Of a stretch of DNA of 35,494 bases, positions 29,501-35,494 are shown piece by piece; within the stretch, counting starts at the first letter, position 1; each line of letters begins with the position of its first letter. The translations under genes were made by a program, and so were the position numbers. The stretch spans positions 1-35,494 of the forward strand of contig JAILMV010000179.1 in the NCBI GenBank assembly GCA_024692185.1. Direction: 5' to 3'. Source of the DNA: Bacteroidales bacterium. Its GTDB lineage: Bacteria; Bacteroidota; Bacteroidia; Bacteroidales; UBA932. The notes beneath the pieces were generated by a model. The model was not told the DNA's origin and made no database searches. It saw only the letters and a program-made list of their open reading frames with translations.

Positions 29501-29898
29501 TGGACCTTCCCTCCGGGGCTGTGGTCCTGATTCCTGAGGATTATGAAATCAGCTCCGAGGATATGCCGGGCTGGCTCGTAGCTTCCGAAGGCAGCCTTAC
29601 CATCGCCCTGGACATCCAGCTGAGCGATGCCCTGCTCAAGGAGGGTACGGCCCGAGAACTAATCAACCGAATCCAGAATCTCCGCAAGGACAGCGGATTC
29701 GAGGTCACCGACCGTGTAGATGTTGCCATCATTGCCGATGGCGAGGCTCACGGCGAGATTGAAGCGGCCTTGGCCGACTTCAAGGAATACATAGCATCCC
29801 AGACACTGGCCCTTAGCGTGTCGCTCGCCAAGGAAGGCGAAGGCAGCGAGGTCGAGTGGAACGAGGGAACAATCAAGATTAAAGTAACTCGTAAATAG
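26515..29898 (+). CDS. ileS: Isoleucyl-tRNA synthetase
   Basis: EGPPSANGMPGIHHVMARSIKD (HIGH-type), AGWDTHGLPVE, KMSKRLGN (KMSKS), TTTPWTLPSNTAL editing motif; 1127 aa. Confidence 0.97.
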   Translation: MTFKEYKGLDLVATGNRVLERWKKLGAFEKSLELAEGEPEFIFFEGPPSANGMPGIHHVMARSIKDAICRYKSQTGWKVRRRAGWDTHGLPVELGVEKKLGITKADIGSKVSIEEYNRTCRQEVMKYTAEWENMTQRVGYWVDMKDPYITYDNRYIETLWYLLKKIYDKGLLYKGYTIQPYSPTDGTGLSSHELNQPGCYRDVSDTTATVQFEVVRDAASEKLFGDGPVYIIAWTTTPWTLPSNTALCVGPNIEYVRVLSTNQYTGEKAVYVLAKELVGAWFNDKIPFEILPGSFKGSELVGIRYKQLIPWFKPEGDAFRVIPGDYVTTEDGTGIVHIAPTFGADDKRVAAAAGIAGIMPVDQNGNPMAQVDTQGRFVRIEDLDPAYVASSVDPSYKQFSGRYVKNAIDDYFRKLHGEEPLAKDAPVLDVDLCVMMKQDGRLFRMQKHVHSYPHSWRTDCPVIYYPLDSWFIRTSAVKDEMVALNKQIRWKPESTGTGRFGVWLENIQDWNLSRSRFWGTPLPIWRTEDGKEEICIGSIKELYDEIEKAVAAGIMPSNPLKDKGFDPADMGKENYDRIDLHRPYVDNIFLVSPSGRKMVRETDLIDVWFDSGSMPYAQTGLRGKDSSDFGSTADFIAEGVDQTRGWFYTLHAIHTMVSGTPAFKRVISNGLVLDKDGNKMSKRLGNAVDPFQQLDKYGADALRWYMLTNAQPWDNLRFDEAGVDEIRRKFFGTLYNTYSFFALYANVDGWQPGESSSAALTETDRWIISLKNSLIRDVRAAYEDYDITLAGRLIQNFVCDHLSNWYVRLNRKRFWGGGLTEDKKAAYETLYDVLKTVTLLSAPIAPFYADELWLDLVPGAECVHFERMPEADESLIDHELEQRMELAQKATSLVLALRRKVNIKVRQPLAKMVIPVISDEVRSRLELVKNLILTEVNVKEAEFLADTTGIITKKIKPNFRVLGKKYGAQMKEIAAAFAKLDQATISAIQASSEYSLDLPSGAVVLIPEDYEISSEDMPGWLVASEGSLTIALDIQLSDALLKEGTARELINRIQNLRKDSGFEVTDRVDVAIIADGEAHGEIEAALADFKEYIASQTLALSVSLAKEGEGSEVEWNEGTIKIKVTRK

Positions 29899-29906
29899 AT
29901 ATTATT

Positions 29907-30311
29907 ATGGCAGAAGATCAGGTAAAAACACGCTATTCCGATGAAGAACTTGCCGAGTTCAAGCAGATCATCGAGGGTATGCTGGAGAAGGCCAGGGCCG
30001 AGTACAATACTCTGAGAGGAGTCGTGATGCACGGTGGTAACAATGACATCGAGGACACCTCACCTACCTTCCGTACCGTGGAGGACGATGGTGCCAACCA
30101 ACTTACCAAGGAAGAGGCGAGCCAGCTCGCACAGCGTCAGTACAAGTTCATCAAGAACCTTGAGGCGGCCCTTGTCCGTATCGAGAACAAGACCTATGGT
30201 ATCTGCCGAGTTACCGGCGAACTCATACCCAAGGAGAGGCTTCGCCTTGTTCCTCACGCAACCCTTACCGTAGAGGCTAAGGAGATGCTTGCAAAGCAAG
30301 GAAAGAACTAA
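29907..30311 (+). CDS. TraR/DksA family protein
   Basis: Coiled-coil N-terminus and YGICRVTGELIPKERLRLVPHATLTVEAK; located between ileS and lspA. Confidence 0.88.
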   Translation: MAEDQVKTRYSDEELAEFKQIIEGMLEKARAEYNTLRGVVMHGGNNDIEDTSPTFRTVEDDGANQLTKEEASQLAQRQYKFIKNLEAALVRIENKTYGICRVTGELIPKERLRLVPHATLTVEAKEMLAKQGKN

Positions 30312-30317
30312 AAAGTT

Positions 30318-30869
30318 ATGAAGGTTTCCAGAGGCACGGGTTTACTGGTGCTGGGAGTATTATTGGTGGTTGTTGACCAGGTTATCAAGTATCTGGTCAA
30401 GACCAATATGGGCCTCGGCGAGCAGATACCCGTAATAGGCAATTGGTTCCGTCTGTGCTTCGTGGAGAACGAGGGAATGGCATTCGGAATGAAGTTCGGC
30501 GGTTCCGTCGGAAAGTTCCTGCTGTCCCTTTTCCGCATAGTGCTCTTCGGTGCGCTCTGCTGGTGGATAGCTTCGCTGGACCGCTCCAAGAAGGCTCCTA
30601 CGGGCGTTCTGGTAGGCCTTACGCTGATTACCGCCGGCGCTCTCGGAAACATCATAGACTGCCTGTTCTACGGCCTTTTCTGGGACTATGCTCCCTTCAT
30701 GTTCGGCAAGGTGGTGGATATGTTCTACTTCCCGCTGATCCATAATTCCGCCGGAGAGGTGCTGTTCTTCAGCCCCGTGTTCAATTTCGCAGATTCCTGC
30801 GTCACGGTGGGCGCCTTCTATCTGCTGATATTCCACTGGAAATTCTTCGTAAAAGAAGAAAGCAAATAA
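30318..30869 (+). CDS. lspA: Signal peptidase II (prolipoprotein)
   Basis: VVDQVIKYLV, ENEGMAFGM, GALGNIIDCLFYG, GKVVDMFYFP, VFNFADSCVTVG. Confidence 0.93.
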   Translation: MKVSRGTGLLVLGVLLVVVDQVIKYLVKTNMGLGEQIPVIGNWFRLCFVENEGMAFGMKFGGSVGKFLLSLFRIVLFGALCWWIASLDRSKKAPTGVLVGLTLITAGALGNIIDCLFYGLFWDYAPFMFGKVVDMFYFPLIHNSAGEVLFFSPVFNFADSCVTVGAFYLLIFHWKFFVKEESK

Positions 30870-30900
30870 AAAAAGTCCTGCGAAACCGCAGGACTTTTTT
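30869..30900. terminator. Bidirectional terminator between convergent lspA and OMP gene
   Basis: AAAAGTCCTGCG-AAAC-CGCAGGACTTTT perfect 12-bp stem flanked by an A-tract and a T-tract. Confidence 0.9.
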
Positions 30901-30919
30901 GTTTCAGGATATCTTTCTT

Positions 30920-31489
30920 TTAGAAGAGATATGCAACACCGAAGTGGAGGCCGCTGGCCTTTGTGGTAACGTTGTCTGAGCTGTTACGGTCGAGCAGACC
31001 GGCATTGTAGCCGACGCTCACGCGCACCATATCCATTACATCGAGGGCAACACCGCCGCCGATAAGGATGTCGAGCGGTTTGTAGCTGGAATTGTCGCCA
31101 TAGTTGTCACCCTCTACGCTTACTCCACCGGCAGATACAGTCGTCTTTGAAGAAATGCCATAGCTGAGGGTGGGGCCTGCGAAGGGAACGAGCTTGAAGC
31201 CGTCTGCAACTTCGATTGCATAGTTGAACAGAACGGGAACAGCAAGATAGTTCTCTTTCGTGGTAACATTGTCGCCTTTGTAGCTATACATTGCGAAATC
31301 TACTCCGGGAGCAACTGCGAGGCCGCTCACAAGTTCGATGTTGTAGCTTGCACCTACATAAAGTCCGCCGAGGCTGTTGTCGTTGTCATTGAAGTTCTTG
31401 GTACCATAACCGACACCGACACCAATCTGTGCATTTGCACCAATAGCTGCTACAGCTGCAAGTGCAAGGGTAAGAATGATTTTTTTCAT
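30920..31489 (-). CDS. Outer-membrane beta-barrel (porin-family) protein
   Basis: Signal peptide MKKIILTLALAAVAAIGANAQ, alternating beta-strands, C-terminal LHFGVAYLF. Confidence 0.85.
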   Translation of the reverse strand: MKKIILTLALAAVAAIGANAQIGVGVGYGTKNFNDNDNSLGGLYVGASYNIELVSGLAVAPGVDFAMYSYKGDNVTTKENYLAVPVLFNYAIEVADGFKLVPFAGPTLSYGISSKTTVSAGGVSVEGDNYGDNSSYKPLDILIGGGVALDVMDMVRVSVGYNAGLLDRNSSDNVTTKASGLHFGVAYLF

Positions 31490-31539
31490 TTTTTAAGTGT
31501 TAAATATTAAGGGTTAAAATTATTCTGTCTATAAGATGC

Positions 31540-33786
31540 CTATTCGGCAGTCTCCGCTGCAACTTCTTCGGCCACAGGAGTTTCGCTTTCGGCGACTTCT
31601 ATTGTATTTTCGTCCACAGCCTCTGTGGCCGCAGCAGCCTCTTCGGCTGCTGCAGCTTCAGCTGCTTTGGCTGCCTTGCAAGCCTGATACTTGGTGTAGC
31701 CCCAGTATCCTCCGCCTGCAAGCAGGAGAATGACCAAAGTCCAGATCAAGAACTTGCGCCTGCGTACCTTCCTGGCCTCTGCGGGATCCACTGCCTTGAG
31801 CTTGGGATACTTCACGAGGCTGGTAAGGCTCTTTCCGAACTTGGGCTTCACATAGGCGGCGGAGTTCACGGCCCAGCCGTTGGCATTCAGCACGGGACCG
31901 AGGTCGCGCCTGCGGAGCTTGCGCCAGGCGATGAACATGCTGGGCAGCGAGATGATCAGCATGATGACAAGCACGATGAGCAGGAACTGCCAGAAATTGA
32001 GTTTTGAGATTCCCTGAGCGAGTTTCACCAGGAACTGACCAATCAGGCCGATAGCCATGCCAATGGCTGCGAATATACCGGCGAACTTGGCAATGTCGAA
32101 GGTGCTGGTCACGGCCGCTGCGGGATTGGTCCCGGAGGTGGCCTTGTCGGCAGATGCGGTCAGGTTGGCCATGGACTTGCCCTCCTTCTCGGCAGCACTC
32201 TTGTCCACCTTGTCGGAGATCCACTTGGCCACCTTCTTATAAGGTGCCCAGAAGGCTTGACGTATGCTTATGGGATTATCTACGATGCTGGTGACGGTGG
32301 CGTCGTACTGCTCTCCGTTGCGATCGTAGAAGATGGCGTTCTTGCCGGGGCGCAGGCCGTCCACGTCACCGTCGGTAAGCACTGCGGCGATGGGGAAGCC
32401 CTTTCCGGTAACCTTGTTGATGCAGTCGCAGTAGAGGATGTACATTCCGCTGAGGCTGGAGATATCTCCCTTCTTGCCGGCGTTGATCACCTTGATGCAG
32501 AGGTCGGTGCTGCGCTGCTCGATGTAGAGGCGGCCGGCCTGGAAGATGGCCTTATCTTCCTTGGAATAGAAATCCTGGAATACCACATAGTTCTTGAGGA
32601 ACTTGTAGAAGTCGCGCACATAGTGCAGGAGCTTGTCCACTGCCTCGATGCTGAGGGCTTCGGGCTCGAGGGCCTTGTCCTTTTCGATGAGCTCGAGCAG
32701 GGCTGCTTTCTGGTCGGCCTTGATGGCGGCCTTGACCGCATCGATTCCGAGAGGTTCTACCTCCGCACCCTTCTTGGCGCCCTTCCAGGCGGTATAGGCG
32801 TCGAACTTGGCGAGCACTGCCTGCCATTCTTCTTCTTTGATTCCATCCTTCTTGGGGAATTCCACGTCGAATACCAGGGCTTTTACGCTATCGAAAGCTG
32901 CCTTCCAAGCAGGGTTGATGCCGCCCTTCAGGGGAAGCACTCCGTCTGCGCTGGGGCGGGCGAGGGGATAGCCGGCAATCTGGTCCGCGGCTGCAGCCAT
33001 GTCGCCGTCGCTGATGGCGCCGACCTTATCGACCGAAACATCCACTACGCCGGCAACTGCATCGTCGAAGGAGATGAGCTTGCAGCGCATGAAGTAGTCT
33101 GCGACCTTGGCCTTGATGGCCTCGCAAGCTGCCAGGGCTGCCTCGGTATTGTCGCCGAAGGGACCTTTGACCTCTTCTGCCTTCCAGGCGCTGTAGTCCG
33201 CGCAAGCAGCGTAGAAGGCCTCGATCTGATCGGCATTCACGCCGTCCGCTCCGCTGCGGTCCTTGGCGGAACCGACTGTGGCGGCGATGTTCTTGATAGT
33301 CTCTTTCAGGGCCTCGTCATCGGCGCTGGCCTCGGTGATGATGCCGTCCCCGTTGAACTGGGTCTCGGCAAAGATCTTTTCGTTGTCGGCAGTGTCCTCG
33401 AGCGAGATGCTCTTCTTGTCGAGCTTGAGGTTGGCGAGTATCTGCTTTGCGGATTTCTGAAGCTTGGCACCCTCTTCGTTCTCGGTGTTGAAGTCGCTGA
33501 GTTTCAGTTCTCCCTGACCCTTGAGAAGGATGTCAGGATCCTTGATAGCGGAGGTGATCCACTGTGAGGTGGCAATCACTTCGTCCACGTGGATGCGCCC
33601 GTCGCCGTCGGTATCGAGCAGCTTGAGCGTCTTCTCGTCGAATTCCAGACCAGTGGTAGGGCAACTCAGAACCGTCCATTTCTTACGGTCCAGGCTTGCC
33701 AGATTAGCAATATCGGCTCCGCTCTCGAGCTTTACCCGGACGGACCCTCCTACGGAAGCATACTTCCAATTGTAGTTTTCTTTCAT
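31540..33786 (-). CDS. EF-hand-containing multi-TM protein of unknown function (748 aa)
   Basis: Canonical EF-hand loop DTDGDGRIHVDE and a second FNGDGIIT; three hydrophobic helices near the C-terminus; Ala/Glu-rich tail; no signal peptide. Confidence 0.85.
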   Translation of the reverse strand: MKENYNWKYASVGGSVRVKLESGADIANLASLDRKKWTVLSCPTTGLEFDEKTLKLLDTDGDGRIHVDEVIATSQWITSAIKDPDILLKGQGELKLSDFNTENEEGAKLQKSAKQILANLKLDKKSISLEDTADNEKIFAETQFNGDGIITEASADDEALKETIKNIAATVGSAKDRSGADGVNADQIEAFYAACADYSAWKAEEVKGPFGDNTEAALAACEAIKAKVADYFMRCKLISFDDAVAGVVDVSVDKVGAISDGDMAAAADQIAGYPLARPSADGVLPLKGGINPAWKAAFDSVKALVFDVEFPKKDGIKEEEWQAVLAKFDAYTAWKGAKKGAEVEPLGIDAVKAAIKADQKAALLELIEKDKALEPEALSIEAVDKLLHYVRDFYKFLKNYVVFQDFYSKEDKAIFQAGRLYIEQRSTDLCIKVINAGKKGDISSLSGMYILYCDCINKVTGKGFPIAAVLTDGDVDGLRPGKNAIFYDRNGEQYDATVTSIVDNPISIRQAFWAPYKKVAKWISDKVDKSAAEKEGKSMANLTASADKATSGTNPAAAVTSTFDIAKFAGIFAAIGMAIGLIGQFLVKLAQGISKLNFWQFLLIVLVIMLIISLPSMFIAWRKLRRRDLGPVLNANGWAVNSAAYVKPKFGKSLTSLVKYPKLKAVDPAEARKVRRRKFLIWTLVILLLAGGGYWGYTKYQACKAAKAAEAAAAEEAAAATEAVDENTIEVAESETPVAEEVAAETAE

Positions 33787-33801
33787 ATCGAGGGGTGTTT
33801 A

Positions 33802-34644
33802 TTAGAATTCGAGTACTGCAACTATGGGATAGTGGTCGGATATATAAGGAATATCCAGATAGGTCTTGGTGATGGTCTCGAACGAAGGCACGGCGCTGAA
33901 GTCGGACTCGTAGATGTAGTCGATGACATTGTGGCGGCCGGCATTGCCCCAGCCATTGTAGGTAGGCAGGCTGTCGGTCTTGGCAGCAACTTCGCGTGCG
34001 GATACCATCCGGCCCACGAGCGACAGCAGGCAGGAATCTCCGAGATGGACGTTGAAGTCCCCGGTGAGAATCATAGGATAGCCTTCGGGATTGATGTCTT
34101 TGATACGGTCCACTATCAGACTGAGGCCCTTTGCGCGGGCTTCTATTCCTCTATGGTCGAGGTGGGTATTCACATAATAGTAGTTCTTCTTGTCCTTCTT
34201 GTCCTTGAGCAGGGCCCAGGTGGCGGTACGGCGGCATCTTGCATCCCAGCCAAAGGAAGGCTCCTCGGGAGTCTCGGACAGCCAGAAGTTCCCCCATTTG
34301 ATCATTTCCTGGGTCTTGGTGTTCCAGAAGATGGCCATTACTTCACCTTTTTCTTTTCCGTCATCGCGAGGTACGCCCACATATTTGTAGTCGGGGCAGT
34401 TCTCGTCGAGATAAGCAAGCTGGTCCGGAAGGGCTTCCTGTACGCCGAAGATGTCCGGTTTCTGCTCCGCAATCATTGCGGCAGATGCGCTCTTGCGGTT
34501 TTCCCAGTTGTTGTCCCCGTCCTTGGCATTGCTGTTACGGACGTTATAAGAAATAACTTTCAGCGAGTTGTCGCCTTTCTGGCAACTCTGCACTGCCGGA
34601 AGAAGAATGGCAATGCTTGCAATGAACAAAAGAACCCTTTTCAT
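33802..34644 (-). CDS. Endonuclease/exonuclease/phosphatase-family lipoprotein
   Basis: Lipobox VQSC; LKVISYNVRNSN, KPDIFGVQEAL, NTHLDHRGIEARAKG, LTGDFNVHLGD, VIDYIYES, YISDHYPIVAVLEF. ATG at 34644. Confidence 0.9.
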   Translation of the reverse strand: MKRVLLFIASIAILLPAVQSCQKGDNSLKVISYNVRNSNAKDGDNNWENRKSASAAMIAEQKPDIFGVQEALPDQLAYLDENCPDYKYVGVPRDDGKEKGEVMAIFWNTKTQEMIKWGNFWLSETPEEPSFGWDARCRRTATWALLKDKKDKKNYYYVNTHLDHRGIEARAKGLSLIVDRIKDINPEGYPMILTGDFNVHLGDSCLLSLVGRMVSAREVAAKTDSLPTYNGWGNAGRHNVIDYIYESDFSAVPSFETITKTYLDIPYISDHYPIVAVLEF

Positions 34645-34667
34645 TAGTTTGGAATTAGTATAGTACA

Positions 34668-34698
34668 CAAATGTAGTTTTTTTCTCTCATTTGTCAAA
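34668..34698 (-). promoter_or_regulatory. Bacteroidota-type promoter for the minus-strand lipoprotein/EF-hand/OMP unit
   Basis: On minus: TTTG (34698-34695), N19, TACATTTG (34675-34668). Confidence 0.8.
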
Positions 34699-34721
34699 AT
34701 AAAAGAATTTCTCTACATTTG
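34690..34721 (+). promoter_or_regulatory. Bacteroidota-type promoter for tRNA-Ser
   Basis: TTTG (34690-34693), N20, TACATTTG (34714-34721). Confidence 0.8.
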
Positions 34722-34791
34722 CAGTCCCGTTCGTGGCCAGAACGCCCGGCGGGCACGCTTTGCAGCTTGAAATGCTGCACTGCGTCTTTAA

Positions 34792-34876
34792 GGAGGAATG
34801 GCCGAGTGGTCGATGGCGGCAGTCTTGAAAACTGTTGTGCGGCAACGCACCGGGGGTTCGAATCCCTCTTCCTCCG
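34792..34876 (+). tRNA. tRNA-Ser(TGA)
   Basis: Acceptor GGAGGAA/TTCCTCC, anticodon loop CTTGAAA (TGA), class II variable arm, T-loop GGTTCGAATCC. CCA is not encoded. Confidence 0.95.
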
Positions 34877-34888
34877 CAAAGCGGAAGC

Positions 34889-34925
34889 AAAAAGTCCTGA
34901 CGAGCTTGCTCGATCAGGACTTTTT
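34889..34925 (+). terminator. Rho-independent terminator after tRNA-Ser
   Basis: AAAAAGTCCTGA-CGAGCTTGCTCGA-TCAGGACTTTTT. Confidence 0.88.
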
Positions 34926-34942
34926 GATTATGGTTTGCAAAG

Positions 34943-35057
34943 CCCGCCGCAGGCGGGAGGGATGTCGGAGGGCGAAGCCCGACGAAATCCCTGAGGAAGA
35001 GTGCCTCCGCGGTTCGCGCTGTGGCGCTCATCTCCTATTCGTCGGGCAGCGTTGCCC
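34943..35057. repeat. Cluster of inverted repeats / possible structured RNA or intergenic repeat element
   Basis: CCCGCC-GCA-GGCGGG; AGGGAT-GTC-gga-GGGC-GAA-GCCC-GAC-gaa-ATCCCT; GAGTGCC-tc-CGCG-GTT-CGCG-ctgt-GGCGCTC; GGGCA-GCGT-TGCCC. Also a long-range GCCCGACGAA/TTCGTCGGGC pairing. Confidence 0.6.
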
Positions 35058-35178
35058 ACCAGCCGCACCCCATTTGTACCCAAAAACAATTAACCATATC
35101 ATACGAAGAGGATACGACACAGCAAAGAGCCCTACGCTTCACAAGCTTAGGTGAGTCAGCTGGTTTTCAAGTGATCCA

Positions 35179-35209
35179 TTGTAGCAGTCCTGAAAAATCG
35201 CTACCTTTG
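35179..35209 (+). promoter_or_regulatory. Bacteroidota-type promoter upstream of the protease-like gene
   Basis: TTG (35179-35181), N20, TACCTTTG (35202-35209), 60 nt before ATG 35270. Confidence 0.7.
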
Positions 35210-35269
35210 TGTCAATAAAGCGGAGTTTATCGGCATTGACTTTGATTAAACGCTTAATTTCTGATCGCC

Positions 35270-35494
35270 ATGAGATTTCGCATCACTTACTTGCTTTGCA
35301 TAATTGTTCTGGGCCTGCTCCCGGGATACCGCCAGTTCGTATGCTTCGGCCAAACGATACTGCAGCATAATTTTGCGGACACGTTGCATATAACGATCAA
35401 TAAAGGATTGATCACCGTGCCGGTAGAAATCGGAGGGCAGATCCGGCCGATGATTCTCGACACGGGGGCCGGGATGAGCGTCTGGACAGCAGAG
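35270..35494 (+). CDS. Retropepsin-like aspartyl protease family protein, N-terminal part (truncated by window end)
   Basis: Translation MRFRITYLLCIIVLGLLPGYRQFVCFGQTILQHNFADTLHITINKGLITVPVEIGGQIRPMILDTGAGMSVWTAE: hydrophobic leader plus DTGA motif. Runs off the end, so it is absent from the ORF track. Confidence 0.65.
   Translation, partial: MRFRITYLLCIIVLGLLPGYRQFVCFGQTILQHNFADTLHITINKGLITVPVEIGGQIRPMILDTGAGMSVWTAE

Noticed and set aside
34726-34791. Small palindromes GCCCGGCGGGC and GCAGC-TTGAAAT-GCTGC in the tRNA-Ser leader as a riboswitch
   Set aside because: Short stems in a tRNA precursor leader are expected for processing; nothing matches a known class.
34687-35031. 114-aa minus ORF (…GGRGIRTPGALPHNSFQDCRHRPLGHSS…) and plus ORFs 34719-34994 and 34798-35154
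   Set aside because: These run across tRNA-Ser and its terminator. The 'GRGIRTPG…' peptide is a classic false ORF antisense to tRNA genes.
1-35494. CRISPR arrays, phage, IS elements, or toxin-antitoxin/defence islands
   Set aside because: No regularly spaced direct repeats, transposase or integrase motifs, or defence protein signatures seen in any frame.

Overview
The window is Bacteroidota (Bacteroidales-like) chromosomal DNA. Supporting signs are TTTG-N19/20-TAnnTTTG promoters, the neighbourhood dnaX-lptB / cmk-ispH / ileS-(DksA-like)-lspA, and UDP-glucose-era glycogen genes. It is mostly dense, co-directional core metabolism.

From left to right it contains: the dnaX 3' end; lptB; an NtrX-like sigma54 response regulator with no HTH; cmk; ispH; efp; a DUF4783-like protein; rlmH; and a very large NtrY-like histidine kinase. 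A 14-kb run follows with no intergenic gap larger than a few nt: engB-prs-sORF-der-xseA-xseB-glgB-GH133-GT4-GH57-glgP-ribF. Then come greA, a HIT protein, and a thioredoxin-fold lipoprotein lacking CXXC. A minus-strand tsaB-cvpA pair follows, then ileS, a DksA-like gene and lspA. Next is a minus-strand three-gene unit (endonuclease/phosphatase-family lipoprotein, EF-hand multi-TM protein of unknown function, OMP beta-barrel). The window ends with tRNA-Ser(TGA) and the start of a retropepsin-like protease.

I saw no CRISPR array, phage or transposon. The best candidates for undescribed biology are: (1) the EF-hand membrane protein operon; (2) a hairpin-dense intergenic segment after tRNA-Ser with mutually exclusive pairings; (3) overlapping divergent promoters sharing a TTTGTCAAA palindrome; (4) a terminator-like hairpin between the greA promoter and greA; (5) the long glycogen/ribosome-GTPase gene train, with a GH133 enzyme that departs from its usual motif. 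All functional claims are from reading the sequence and from family memory; no search was run.
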